Below are positions 22,281-36,000 of a DNA stretch of 64,000 nucleotides, in pieces. The notes beneath the pieces are model-generated. The model ran no database searches and was not told the origin of the DNA. It was given only the letters and a program-made list of their open reading frames with translations. Source of the DNA: Gymnogyps californianus. Its lineage: Eukaryota; Chordata; Aves; Accipitriformes; Cathartidae. A program made the translations under genes and the position numbers. Location of the stretch: positions 18,046,937 through 18,110,936 of the forward strand of contig NC_059475.1 in assembly GCF_018139145.2 (NCBI RefSeq), written 5' to 3'. How positions within the stretch are numbered: the stretch's first letter is position 1; each line of letters begins with the position of its first letter.

Positions 22281-23804
22281 AATGGAGACTGTAAATAGAT
22301 GCAGAAGAGACCCCTGCCAAATCGCAGCCATTTCAACCCTCTCATTTCAAGATGGACCATTACTTAACCTCCCCTGACTACGATACACCTCTCCCACCAT
22401 TTCTTTTCCCATTACACACTGGTTTAATTTGTATCTGATTCCTTCTCCTGTGTATGTAACCATCCTGTGAAATAGTCTTAGAGGTCTTCGGAAGGTGAAG
22501 CAAGGTAATGTCATAGCAGAGGGTTTGCCATGATTTGTTTTGAATGGCCAGCTGGGCTGTTAGTTGCTCCCTTCTCTGATTATTTGTTTCTGAAGACCAC
22601 CACGAATGGGTTGGAAGTTTTGTTAGCCAAATTCCCTTAATACTGTATGGAGAATTTCATCAGGGCCAACCAGTCTGAAAGTATCTCAGGACTTTCTACC
22701 TCCTTTTCCAGGACTTTTGCCTGAGCCACCATCTCTTTGTCACACAAGCTGGTTGTGTTTACTGTCTGCTCACAGCTGGCTTGAAGGATGAAGACAAGTA
22801 AATCACAAAACATTGACTAGTTATTTCCTCTTCTACTTAATGTTGGACTAAATCTTCCCTAAATTTTCCTCCTAGCACACTAGCATAATTATTTCTTGTT
22901 ACTCCTGTGCCTCGTTCATTGCATCACGCTTTGGGGGCTTGGGGATTTTGCATCTTGTGCTGTACTTTCATATTGCCCTAGAAACCACATCTCATTCTCA
23001 CTTTCCAGGCATTTTCTTTTTGTTGTTAGGGGCTCTTTTCTTCCTTCAGGAAAAATCACTGTTTTATTTGCCATTTTCTATGTTTTCATTGGGCAACCAA
23101 AACCTGAACAGTTCTGTCCACAAGTTTTAAAGTTCCAACCATCAAACGAGACATTCTGTTGAGTTTTGTCTGTGTCCAAATACCCCAATTCATCATTCCT
23201 TCTAAAAACTCCTCCCCAGCTGTGAACATGGACACACACAAACACTTTTGCCATCGGCTGGAGGCTACATCCAGGCAACCAACAGGAGCAGGCTGTTCAG
23301 GACCAGCTGGGAAATGCAACCAGCCCCAGGACTGGACCGTCCTTGCAATCCCATGGGCATCACAGTTGTTTGCCCAGGCTCCCAGAAGAGTGGGTAACTG
23401 CCTGAGGGGGGCTGCAGTCCCAAGCAACTCATCTCTATGGAGCAGACCAGCCCATTTTATCATCTTACTTGCTAGCTGCTCACCCCAGGGAGGGTGCAGG
23501 GTTTCTCTTCTTCTCCACACACCTTCCTCAATAAAGACCCTGTATTCCTTTGTCCCTCACACTGCTGATATCCACTCAGCTTGGCTCCTTCTGAGCACCA
23601 TAGGATTGTTTTGGGAGAGGAAACACAGAGCCTGAAGGTGCTACAAGCAGCATCAACCCAGGGAAAACTTTACAACTTCCTCCCCATTTTCCAGCCAGCT
23701 CTGGCTTAAAAATCTGTTGTCTGCAAAGGGGGTGTCTGCAGGGCTCAACAGCCAGCGCTGATGTCGTGTGATGTTCCATGGCTTATCTTTTTCTTCCCTG
23801 GCAG

Positions 23805-23941
23805 TGAGTGGTCCCTTGCACGGTGAGGTAGGAGAGCTGCCCTTCCAGCAGGAGGAGTTTGAGAAAGTGAAGCGAGGGATCGTTGAGCAATGCTGCCACA
23901 ACACATGCTCCCTCTACCAACTGGAAAACTACTGCAACTAG
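23805..23941 (+). CDS. INS: Preproinsulin (INS), exon 3: C-peptide end, A chain, stop
   Basis: The acceptor is ccctggcag, ending at 23804. The first two bases complete the split valine codon. The exon encodes the rest of the 28-residue C-peptide (through QQEEFEKV), the KR processing site (residues 85-86) and the 21-residue A chain, followed by TAG at 23939-23941. The A chain begins [12 protein letters not shown] and holds the four A-chain cysteines. Histidine at A8 is the bird-type residue known to raise receptor affinity. The C-peptide differs from chicken at several positions as I recall it. All cysteines and both dibasic sites are present, so the product should be a normal insulin. Confidence 0.98.
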
Positions 23942-24019
23942 TGGCGAAGCCAGCGGTGGGGAGCTCGCAGGCCACAGGTAGAAACACGCACTTACGCTAC
24001 TGCACCTTCAAAGCAATTG

Positions 24020-24025
24020 AATAAA
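24020..24025 (+). terminator. INS: INS polyadenylation signal (AATAAA)
   Basis: AATAAA lies 79 bp after the stop codon. It is followed within 25 bp by a GT-containing stretch (tgttgtggatct; tgtgctggttc). The short 3'UTR is typical of insulin genes. Confidence 0.9.
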
Positions 24026-27000
24026 TGTTGTGGATCTATTCAAAGGACTGTGCTGGTTCATGCATCCACATCTTGGGGAGAGGGCACTGATGTTTACTTC
24101 AGGGTGTTTTCGTCTGTGCTCGGGTAAGGCAGCTTTAAAAGGTCCTGGAGCCACCCATCACTTCACACTATCCTTCTGCCATCCAGATGAACTCCCTGGG
24201 AGGGAGGGAGGAGGATTATGCAGTGCTGGAGTGGGTACACAGAGCACCTGGTACCCCTGGTGCCTGGGGGATGAGGAGGAGAGGGCAGAGAGGTTTGAAC
24301 GAGATTTCTCTTTCTAGGGAAACGTTATGGGGGAATATGTGTGGCAATGTCTTGCTGATCAACTTCCTGCAGTTCACAGTCCAAATATAGCCAGGCAGCT
24401 GCGAGACCGAACTTCCTCAGCTGCGTAATGGAAACAGTTCAGATTAAGCAAAGAATTAAGTCACCTATTAATTGTACCCAGAAAAATCGTGGACGACTGC
24501 CATGACCAATTTAGAAAGTGTGTCCAGTTCCCCCTTCTGCTGGTGGGAGGCCCAAGGCAGAGTCCCTGCTGTGGGACGTGCTTGTCATTAACACATATTT
24601 GACAAGTCACGTGCAGAAAGCGGATTTCATCCAAAAGGAGTTTTGAGTGTATTGGCCAAGAGCTGGGCATGTCAGGGCAGCATCCCTGCTCCTGTTGCTG
24701 CAAACCTCTTCCAAGTATCTGTCCTCAAAATTGCCACTTTCTGGGAGGAAAAGCTGCCAGGGCAATGCCAGCTGGCCAGGGTGGCAGACAGTGTGGGGAA
24801 GGGTCATGTCCTCTCTGCCAAGGGACTGCTGTGCCGGTGTAGTGGAAGCCATGCAAGAGGTCCCCGTGGGATGGGCGCAGCCTGAGAGAGGTGGCGGCAG
24901 CAGCCAGGGCTACATTTTGCTGGTGGCAGATTTTGAAAGCTGGTCTGAGAGGAGGCTGTGGTTTTAACAGCCTCTTTTCCCAAACCAGATCCAACTGCCT
25001 CCATCAGAGCCGCACAGATGGAAGCTGCCATCTCATCCCTGCCAGGATGCGTTGCTCCCGCTCCTATCATGAGCACAAAACTGGCAAAACCACTGTAAAC
25101 TGAAGGGCTGGAAGACCAGCCGGAGAAGATGATGGCTGAGAAGAAGACACAGCCATAAAACAGGAAATCAGCAAGCAACAGTGATTCCCCGCGGTGACCC
25201 TCCATACGGGCTCCCTTGATGCATCCAAGAGCCCGTGACAGGGGCCCTCTCCTGCAGCTGCCACACCAGTGCTGCTCTGCCAGTGCTGCTCCCCCCGACG
25301 ACCCTTCTATCCCTCTCCATCGCCCCTTCCTCTAGGCCCCACTGAATATTCCCAGCAGCAGAGCTTGCAACTGTGACAGGCAGCCTTGGGCCAAAATCTT
25401 GTGGTTATGAAAGCACAGCAAGACATTTGCTGTTTCTGAGCTACTTGGCTCCCACCAAACCTCACAGCATATAGCTCTGGTGGTTTCTAAAGGGGACTCC
25501 CTAGAAACAACTCTCCTACCTGTCCTGATGCCCCATGAGATCAGGACTGGTGTTACTGCAGTAAAAATAGCAGAGCTATTTCTCATGGTAAGGCCACCAT
25601 CATATTCAGGCATGCAACAGAGTTCCAGCAATCCCATACATCCCCAAGGAGATGCCACCCTGATCCCAAAGGCAGAGTGTCGGGTCTGCTTGCATGCTCT
25701 AGAGGGAAAGCACATCCAAGAGAAGTGCTCCCCTCCACAGCTGAAAACCCAAGACTTGTTGGAGCCACCCGGACTTATCCTGCATCACCTAGGACCGAGA
25801 TCCCGCACTCAGTGTCAGGGGTCCATGGAAAGCAAGTGAGCAGAGAGGCTCTTCTAAGACAAGCCTGAGACTTTCTAGTGCAAATCTGAGATTTCCATCT
25901 GTACCTACCTGACAAAATTGTACAGGTCTGCTGATGGGAAAGGTTGGAAGTATGAATACTGGAAGAGAAAGAGGTGGTGTAGGAGGAGCCTTGAGTGCCT
26001 GACTGCCAGACTGGTACTAGCAATTCTTCAAGTACTGCATAGTGGTGATGGAAACAGCTGGAAGAAGAGGGATATAGCCAAGTCTGTGGGGATACCTCTG
26101 GCTTCTCTAGGAATGGGGCACATGGGTCATGCCAAGGACAGGCACAGACTGGAGCAGTCTAGAGCCCTCATTCGTAATATCAGAGCTGCATCTTACGTTA
26201 CAGAGATACCCTACACGTATTCAGCACCAAAGGGACCAGCAGTCACTTGCAGCAAGGTCAAGCTCCCGCAACAGAGTTCCTGCGTCTGCCCCAGAGCTAT
26301 TCATCTGCTGACACTCCTGCCCTGACAGTGATGCTCAGGTGAGGACAGCTCTTCAGAGACGCCCAGCTCGTTTCCTGCCCTCTGCCACTGTTTGGTTTGC
26401 TCGTTTGTTTGTTTGCTTTTTCTGAATGCTCTCAATTAGAACTGGTTGGGAAATTGCAAATGCCACGTTTTTTGCTGGAAAATGTTGATTCATCAAAATC
26501 AGCACTTCCCGCAGGACCAGACTGGTTTTAGCAAGGCAAGATTCGAAGGGATGAAGGGACGCGGGAGGTTCAGGTGCCCACTCTGCAGGCATCAGAGCAG
26601 GGATTTCATCCTCTGCACCCGATTGCCCAAGACCACATGCTACCCGCCAGGCTCCGGGCTACCCCGGGGTGGACTCGTCTCCTTCTGCTGAAAAATTCCA
26701 GGAGGTTTCAGCAAATGCAGAGTGGGAATTGTTTTGAAATCTTAAGATGGGGCAGGATGATCCTCTCCTACCCAGCTCAAGATGCAGTCTGATATTTTCT
26801 CGGCAGGTTTGGATGCTAGGTGAGATGGGGGTCTGGACACGTCGTGGGTCTAGCTGGTGATTACCTGGGGCTGGAGCAGAAGACAGAAGGATGAGAAGCA
26901 GAAAGGGGCCGTGATGGACATTCCCCACCATTCCCCTGCCTTTGTGCCTCCTGCGAAAAGGAGTCAGCAGGTCCTTTGGTGGAGAAGGGAAGAGCAGAGA

Positions 27001-30000
27001 ATGGTGACCACCTAGGGTCGGGGAGGGAAGAATGGCCCCACGTCCACTTTGGGGACCCAGGCAGTCTGAGCTCTCTGCAGAGTACATGCAGCTGCCGTTG
27101 CTCCCTTCCTCCCCTTTCTCCCCAAAGCAAGAGCTGTCCTGGAGGCGTACAGCATATGGTGAGCTACACTGCTCTCCAGGAGGTGCAGGAGAAAATACTG
27201 CATCAATTTAAAAGCTGTAGAAAACCTAAAAAAAAGAAAAAAAAGTCCTTATGAATACACTTTGCTTTCCAGAGCTGAAAATAACATAAAGGGCCAGCTC
27301 TTCACTTTTTAAAAGCTGCAGCAAGGTGAAGGCCAAAGGAGAACAAAGGTACTTTTTCCCCTTTTTTCTGGGACTCCAGGGAAGGAAGCCTGAAGGCAAC
27401 CCTACGCACTTTCCACAATGGAGCACACAGCTCCTCGACTTGCAAATGTGATGCTGCCAGCTCGCTGACCCTGCACTGTGGCAGGGCGGGCATCTTTAGC
27501 CCCCTACCCCACCCAAACCTGAGGATGGGCAACAGCTCAGGGTGTCCTTAACTGTGGTCCAGGATGGGATTTCTTTATAAAGCCCCCCTCAAACTCCTGT
27601 GCCCTTGTCCAGGCCATTCCCTGCTCTCATGTGCTTGGGAGATGCCAGTTCTTATGAATTCCTGCAGAATAAATGACTCAGGGACAGGGAATGCTGCATC
27701 CATTGACCTCCCTCCCCACTCCTCCTCCTGCCAGGCTTTGCATTGTGATCTTTGGGAAGCAAATGTATCCAGCCCCCTTTATTCTGACTCAGCAGTTACT
27801 CTGAAGTGATTTTTGCGGTAGCGGTGGGGCACCATGCCCGGCTAAAATATCTTGGCTCTGCTACTCTTGCAACAAACTTCCAAAGGTCTCATGCTAGCGG
27901 TGGAGGGCAATTTGAAGAGAATGCAAATAAAGGCTTCGGTTCATTCATGCTACTTGAATAGCGAATTGAAAGCTGAGACACAGAGGGGATGGCAAGACAA
28001 ATTCTTTGAGCTGCCAAGTTGTTAACACTGCCTAGAAAAGAAAGGACCAAAGTTGCCCCTGTTTCCCATGTGTGTGAACCCTTACCCAAAAGGGCTCCAC
28101 TCTGGTTTTGAGGAAAGGGGGGCGATGCGCACAGAAATGGGAATGGAGGGGAGCTGCTGCGGGGCACCAACCAGCGGGGTCCCCGGTGGCCGGGTGACAG
28201 ACCATGTCCTCTGGGTTGCTGGATGGGCTGCGCTGCTCCGGCTTATCTGGAGAGGAAGGGAAGGCTGCCACTTTCCCAGATCTAATCCGACTGTATTATT
28301 TCCTTTTCCAGGAAGCCACAGATAGAAGAACACTGTCTATTACCCTGGGAACTCACAGGTTCACTTTATATACGAAATAGCCAGACTATACCCTGGGATT
28401 TATTTTTTTTTAACCATCTTATCAGCTTTTTAGGATATTTTAAACCTGCTTACAGCCTCTCTCCTTGTCTGCAGCGTGATTTCTTAATAACTGACTTGCA
28501 GTGATGACTTGAGTTGGAAAGCATGCACTGAGCAGATTCAGTGTTAACACCCCAGATTCCCTCTGATTTCGACTGACCTCACCAAAGACACCTATTTTGA
28601 ACAAAAAATAGCCCTTCTTCCATCTCCTTTCACCCTGGGCAGGAAGAAAGCTTTAGGTCAGGCTATAAATTGATCTGGAAAGTCATTGCCAGCGCATTGT
28701 CTCTGGGTGAATTATTCCTGCGTGCCGTGGGGAGGAAGGAGATAATTTTTTTCCAAGCGCAATGCCAGGCTGGCTCTTGCATCTCCCTGGTCTTGTTGGG
28801 CAGAGCAGGCAAGAGCAGATCTGGGACAATAACGGGAAGTGAAGCAAGCCCGTAGGAGCGCACAAGGAAATGATCTGAGCCTCAATCCTTTCCCTCCATC
28901 CTCAGCCGGCTTCAGGAGTGGCAGCGGGAGGTGGATGAACCATTTGGGCTCCTCTGACCTCCCTTCTGTTCCTGAAAGAGCTGGCAAAAATATGGCTTTT
29001 TTTTTTCTGCCTGGTAAATGCCAGGATTTCCAGGATGCGCGCGGTTGCTTACACTGAAATTTCCCATGAAATGTTTTCAGATTTTGGAAGAAAATGGATA
29101 ACAGAAATAAATTTGGCTTTTGATTTCCAAGTTGTTGTCGTTTGGGCTTTGTAATGCTGCATTTTGGGGTGTGTGTGTTTTACAGAACTGTCAACTTCTG
29201 AAATGTAACTTTTTGTCAGAAAATAATGCAGCTTCCCCTTTTCTAATCAGAAAATGGAAAATTAAATATAAATGATCCCACCCACCCTACATGGATGATA
29301 AACCATTCTGTGGAAGTTTCAATGGAAAAAATTTCTACCCTTTTTTCCACTTATCAGAAACCTCCTCCACTTTGGAGGCTGGGACCGAGCAGGGTCCTGG
29401 CTCTGCAGACGTGCCTGCTGGCAGATCTTGCACACCCACTTTTCCAGGTTTTCCTACCTGGTATGGGAACATATGGGGGGATTTTTAAAACTTATCCCCA
29501 GTAAATGCTCTCTTGGCCCCTGGGTTTCCGCTGATTTCAGTGGTGAGAGAGAAATCACGGCAAAACAGCTCGAGACCTGACCCACACCTAGTAAAAGCAC
29601 ATCCAGGGTGCAAACCGCAGCGTGCTCCTGTCCTGCCTCTGAAATTGCTTTTTCAGTCACTTTTTAAATGCCTACAACCTAAAACTGGCCACATTTTTCC
29701 AAGTGCTGACACCTTGTCCTAAAATAATAAATTTCAACCCCAAATGAGGAAAAAAACTGACCCCACAAAATTCTGATGAAATGTAGACAGGTTATTTTTC
29801 AGTCCTAGTCCCAATGCAGATGTTACAAGGCAGGTGTCCAAAGTGCCTTCCTGTGCACCCACATGCGTTTTGGCCATCCGAAGCACAGGTGCTTCTCAGT
29901 GGTGAGGAAGCAGTGGCAGGGAGGGGACAAGGTTGCCCTCTGGCTCATGCAGCTGGGGTGAGGAGGGAGCACCTGGCTCAGCCTCGCTTATGCCAAGGAG

Positions 30001-31581
30001 GTGGGAGGACTGCCAAAGGCTGAAGCTCCTCTCGGAAAGCGCTCCTCCAGCAGCTCCTTTGCTCCTGCAAGATCGCTGTCCTCACCCTGGGGACACCAAG
30101 CGGCACCAAGCACTGACGTCATGCCCGTTTTTCCTTTATGGTTTTGACTACAGAGCCCCGATGTCATTCTCAAGATGCTTGCCCTTAATCTTCACCCCGC
30201 GGAGCTGTTGCTTTGACTGCCCTGTTTCGCTGTGCATCCCATTTAAGAACATCGTACTGGGAGCGACTTTCAAGCCATTCACCTTGGCCCTTGCTAACCT
30301 CACATCACTGTGCCTTCTTCATCTCCAAAAAGGCTTTTTGCATGCCAATTTCTTCCTTTAGCCTGTGTGCAGTTTTAGCTTTTGGAATCTTTCCTGAGGA
30401 ATTCATCCTCTCCTGTTGGACTTCACAGTCCTCACAACCTGGAAAAGATCCTGAGGTTTCACATATCTGTTCAGAGCAAAGCAATTATACGTGGCTCTGT
30501 CACCGAAATAGGGCACCACAAAAATGCTGGGAATCTGTTAAAGCCAGATTCCTGAGACGGCTTTCCCTTCTCCTGCAGTCCCAGCTGCTGCCAGGGGATG
30601 GAGCGCAGGGCAGCCCACAACTGGATCCAGCACCCCTGCCTGCAGCTGCCTGGCAGCACCGTCTAGGGCAGGGCAAGGTGGCATGGGCACTAAAGACCCC
30701 CGAAAATAGGGGCGAAATACAGACCATGCAAGGTGTTGGAGAAAAACTCGCTGGAGATGTGATGCTGGAGTAAGACTTTGCACCAAGGCCATTGGACCAA
30801 CAGAGCTGGGGCAGCAAAGAGATGGCTGGAGGAATGCGAGCAAACTGCCCATCGACCCACGCGCGGCTCCCGATGGTGATGCCAGCCCTCACTGACATGG
30901 TCAGTGACCTGGAGTGATGACAAGTTGGGTTGCTGCTGCTCTTGCTCTGGTCTTTGTTTAAAGGTGGTATTTCTCCAAGGAGGATTTTGGCCGCCTTTCT
31001 GAACCTCCGGGCTCTTGAAGCTGGGACAGCCAGCCCGGCTCTCACACCCCAGGGCACCCTCACCACTGGTTCACTTGCCACCCTGCAGCGCACCTCTCTG
31101 CCGTATGCTCTGGGGAAACCTTACCTGCCCAATATTTCCTCTGATGCAGCATGTACCTATGGAGTGTTTTGGGTCAGATGGGCATGTGGTTTCGAGTCAG
31201 AAATCCCCTTTTGAGCAGACCTAGGTTTAGGTCCACAATAACCTGCTGCCCCAAAGAACCTGTGCTGTGCAACAAAACCCTGGGCTCTTCTTGCTTGCCC
31301 TGGCACTGAACGACTGCCAGAGTGTAGATATATATCCTGAATGTAAATATTAATATTTCAAACAAAGCTGGGACATCTCCCCACCCAGCATTACTACTGG
31401 GCTGGTCCTCAAATCCTCACTGCCCGGCTCACAAGGCATTTCATGGCATCACGGTCCTCCTCCTTAGCTGTGACACAACTTTGATCAGCTATTCTGCTGT
31501 TGGGGATAGCCACTACCCCAGCTGGCATCTCTTCCCAGCGGGGATGAGGCCCTAACGAGGGGTTATGAAATGATGTTGTAG

Positions 31582-31595
31582 CCAGCAGAGGGAGC
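31582..31595 (+). promoter_or_regulatory. CTCF-like binding motif
   Basis: ccagcagagggagc agrees with the CTCF core CCASYAGRKGGCRS at 13 of 14 positions (A for C at position 12). It lies in the INS-IGF2 spacer. CTCF sites act as insulators and loop anchors in the mammalian IGF2 region. Binding here is only inferred. Confidence 0.4.
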
Positions 31596-32759
31596 GCTCA
31601 GAGCTTCAGCTGCGCACCGGGATGGCTTGGGAAGCGCTGGGAAAATTTATTAAAACCTGGCCGGAGCGATAGGGCGCTGAAACAAAGGTTTGCCCTGGCT
31701 CAGCCACCAGCCTGGTGATGCTGAGCTGAGAGAGGAGAGGATGGGGGAATGGATCTACCACGAACCCCCCTGGAGACCTCGGGTACCAGGTGAGCCAGAG
31801 ATGAGGATCCCCAGCGAGGGACACACTCGAGTCTCTTAGACTTGGGCCATTTTGCAGTGCCTGCTCCAGGCTGTCAAGTGAAACTTCCCCATTAATTCAG
31901 TTCTGGCTTTGGGCTTTTACAATTGCTTTCCAACTAAAGTCATTGCTGCAACTCAATTATTAAGGAATCACTCCTATAGCATTTTATTTCCAAAGCAATT
32001 CATACCACCATCCCAACACCAGCTCGGTCCTTGTGCCTCACATTGGTGCCAGAGCCAGGAGGGACCCAGTGGGCTGGGAGCTGTCAGAAGCTTGGGCTTG
32101 GCTCTGCCCACCGGCCAAGTGTTTTTGGCAGAGCTTTTTTTGAATTTAGGCCAAACAGAGCAACACACAGATAATTTGTATTACTTTAGTGAATTAAAGA
32201 CTTAACGTCTGGCAGTACCTATAACAGCCTCTTATCTTAGGAAAAGGGTCTAAATTATTCTCCATGAAATGCCTCAGTGGTGGGGGGCCTCTCCACTCAC
32301 ATACAATAATAGAAATATAATTAGTTACCCAAATGCACATCAGCAAAGACTTGTGCCCGGTCCCCTCCTAACTGTGTGGATCCCCCAGGTTTTTAAACGA
32401 AGGCTCTTCAAGCACCAATGGGCAATTTTGCAACTTGTCTCTAAGCAGATCAGTAACTAGAGAGAGTAATGTAACTAAGTCAGGTGTCTCTGGGATTGAG
32501 TTAGGACAAGCCCGCGAGGGGATCGTGATGTGGATGAGATAAATATGTCATTAAATCACTTGCAGAGTGAGGTTATGTAGGGAAAGCGGAGCACTGAGTG
32601 TTAGGAGGATGTTGTGTATGGTGAGCAAAACCACGGGCTGATTAACACCCCTTATGAAGCCTATTGCAAGCCTGATAAAAGACAATGGGTCACATTTTCA
32701 CCACTAAATACATCAGGGATGAAAGGGAGCTGGGGGAAGAAGCAGGAAAGAGCAACAGG

Positions 32760-33000
32760 AATGACCTGCCCTGCCTGAAACCTGCCTTTCTACTGGAGAG
32801 CAAGGAAGCTCACTCTACTTATCCAAAAAAAGGTTGAGAGAGACTTGTTCACATCTGAGACGGTGGGTGTGAGAAGAGTCCTCATGGTATACAGCAGCCA
32901 AACGCCTTACAAGATTTAATGTCTGGAAGGTGAAGCTAAGCCTGTCTGGACTGGAGTGGTGTTTGGTGGGCAAGAGGCAACTACTTAGTGGGACAGTTCA
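32760..33000 (+). repeat. Ancient CR1 LINE fragment, sense orientation
   Basis: The + strand contains ttatccaaaaaaaggttgag followed by agagacttgttcacatctga, and then acaagatttaatgtctggaa followed by ggtgaagctaagcctgtctg. These match, in order, the ancient reptile/bird CR1 consensus phrases (ttatccaaagaaaggttaag, acaagatccaatggctggaa, gttgaagctagacaaattca). The copy is 5' and probably 3' truncated. Its divergence is higher than that of the IGF2 intron 3 copy. Confidence 0.65.
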
Positions 33001-36000
33001 GCTGTCGACACAAAAGATTGCATTGCTTGAATCCATGGAAGACGAAGCTTGTTCTGTGGGACCTGGTTGCTCACCTCAGCATCAGGTGCTTGCTCTGGGA
33101 GCAGCTGGGTACAATTCCCTGGCCATGGCATGTAGAAAATCCCCCTTTCTCCACTCAAAACCTGTGTTTGAGGCTTCCCATGCGCCTGATGCTCTCGCTG
33201 GTGCCTCAGACCCATTGCACCTCTTTCTGCTTCATCCCCTGAGAAGGTGGTGAGGGTGGCAGTGAGTATTTACAGCCTACAAAGAGGGGGTGTGGGAGCC
33301 ACCGGGGAGTGATGCTGTTGCTGTGAGGGCTCCTCTGCAGGGCAAAGCAATACATGCATGAGGGCAGAGCCATGGGCAGTGAAGATCTCTGCTGGAAAAC
33401 AATCCCATTTTGCAGCCCATACCCCCTCACAGCTGAGAAGTGGCAGTGAACCCTGCCACCAGTCCAGGCAGCCTGCTGATGTTACTGTTCCCTTCCCAAA
33501 GCCAGGATCAAATGAGGAGAATAAATCCTCGGGAAGGAAAAGTTCCCTCCTCCCTGCACGTGCTCTCCAATTAATCTTCCTCCTGGGTCATGAGAAATCT
33601 CATGCAGCTCTGCAGCAGAAGACGCTCACTGGCTCACCGACTATGTCATGTGCTAGTCCCAGCTTTTAGGTGGCAATGCATTGACCCAAGACAGCCTGGT
33701 ATTTCCAGTTTATAGCTATTCAAAATAAAATCTGAGAGGAGAGCCATCCATCCATCACTTGCTTGTGATGTGGGTGACTCCTTCAAAACCTGAGCCTGTC
33801 TCACTCACAGCAAACCAGGACTGGGAGGCCTTCAGGAAGATGGGATGGTAAAAGCTGCGATGGGTTCAGTGAAGGAATAGGGGAAAAAAATCAGTGCAAA
33901 ATGGCTCAAGCAGTGATTTGTTTGGACTTTTGTTATGGTTACCTCCAAATCAGCAAGCACAACCAAGCTGTCAGCAAATCCATTTTAGATATGAGCAGCC
34001 CTCCAAAATCAGTCTTAGTCTATAATATCGTCCACATGTGCTAATACAAATTCCCTTTTTGACAACACTCGATGCCCAGTGCAGAAGCAGAAGACTTCAT
34101 CCACCAGGGTGGTGGGAGCTCTGGGGCGATGCCTTTCCCCTTAGCTTCGACACTGTGCCTCTGTAACAAAACCTGTGCTGCAAACCATTTTATCTGGCTA
34201 TTTCTGATCACCAAAGTGTGTAGCCTCCGGACAGCCCAGCAGAGATGTGGGTACCAGCGCATGCGCCCTGCTTGGGCACTCGCTGGGTCACAGCAACGTT
34301 CAATGCACCAGAGAAGGTCCTGCGGGAAACCTCTCGCCAGGGCTGCAGGTCCCCCAGCTTCATCACAGAGCTGTCCTTCCCCGCTCCATTCAGGATCCGG
34401 CTTGCATGCTTTGTTTTCCCTCCCTGACAAAGTTGCAAACTGCAGCAGGGCGGCTCCAGAGCCCCCGAACAGCCCCTGGGAGGAAGCCCTGGGGGGAAGT
34501 GGTTGTCTGTCAGAGAGCCCCGGAGCAGCTCATATTATAAAAAAAAAAGGCTGTGGTTGGCAGGCTGGATCCCCACAGCCTGCGCTGTGGCAAAGCCAGA
34601 GAAAAGGCAAGTGAGAAAGTAGCCGCTGCTTGGGTAAACGTGTGGCAGTGGTGCCTTCCCAGCCAGGCACCAAACGCCAAAGCCGGCTGGAGCACGGCCA
34701 GGTTAAACCAAGCAAAGTGCTCACACCCCATAGTCTGTTGTGTCTAGTCTGAGTGGCTCTTGCAGCTTCGTGTTGGTATCCTCCGCCTCCCACCTCGCAG
34801 CTGTGGGAGTCCCTGTGCCTGGGGCAGCTGGGTTTGGGATGCAGGGATGCTGCTGCCTGCAAGGGAGCTCCATCTTCCCTCTGGGCTTAAGAGCTTGCAA
34901 TGCTCTTGCCCCTAGCAGATGGTCTTTTAAAAGCATCACAGGATCAATCCTGGTGCTGGAAACTGGTGGGCAGAGAGAGGTAGGTCACAGGGGCCATCAT
35001 GTTTTGTAACCAGAGGCCACATGCCAGTGGCAGGGAGAACAGCAGCCCAGAAGGTGGGAACCACTGCCAAAACCCTCCAAGCATGGTGGAAATCACTTCC
35101 TCTGCCCCAGCCTTCTGCAGTGGACTCGTGCAAATCATGCAGCCTGCTTGCAAACTAGCACCGTTCCCTGGCTCTTGCCTCCCCATGAATTACCCATTGG
35201 CCAGGGCAGACCCTCCAAAGCAATTAGTGAAGCTCAAGGGCTGGGTTCCCATTTTATTGCGGGGATCTGGGGCTGTTTTCTCTCCCAAGACCAGAACCTG
35301 GCTCTGGCCGTTGTTATCCTGGCAGAATCGTGCCCAGAAAAGCACGCTTAATTTAAAAGCCAAGTGCCAACATCCCAAGCCGGTTGTTTAGACTAAATGA
35401 AAGGTTTTCAGAAAAAAGATCAGTCTGACTTAAATTCCACCCCCCTTTCCCAGGAGATTGCTCCCTATCTGGTTGCCTCCCGAAGGTGGGAGCAAAGGCT
35501 TCGCAGTGAGTCATCTTTTACTTTGTATACCCTGACAGTGCTATTACTGCTTTCATGTGGGTCTCCAGGAACGGCGAGGGCGGCGGTGGGTGGGAGAAAG
35601 CGGCCGTGAAACAGGCATCAGCCACCGGAGGGGTTTCGTGCCCCGATTGCATTGCTGCATGTGGGGGGACCAGTGAGACATCCCCAGAAATATTGCCCTC
35701 CCCCATGAAGGTTCTGGCTTGGGGCAGGACCTGCTGCCCTACACAAGTGGGGTCTCAACAAGGGATAGGGATGGGAGCTCTTGAAACACCCCAATGACTC
35801 GGGCAAATATGAGATGACACTCATGTAAGTTAATTAGGGAGCAAGGGCAGTACTCAACCTGCCCAAATGAGCCTGAAGTCCCTGGGCTGACTCCCTGGAA
35901 ACAGCGAGGCTCACCCAGAAAGGGATACCAAAGCAGCTTGTAAGAAACAGCAGTTGCAGGCACTCATCGCCTCTGATGATGGGAGCCCTGGAGTGGGACC

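Larger units (their letters stand above)
20731..23804 (+). other. INS: INS intron 2 (3.1 kb)
   Basis: The intron interrupts the C-peptide at the position conserved in insulin genes (phase 1). It contains an old CR1 fragment (about 21010-21830) and a perfect 62-bp tandem duplication (22157-22280). The remainder (22281-23804) has no recognisable feature. Confidence 0.9.

Noticed and set aside
30500..31093. 197-codon minus-strand open frame
   Set aside because: Composition-driven: plus-strand frames overlap it, and no motifs are seen.
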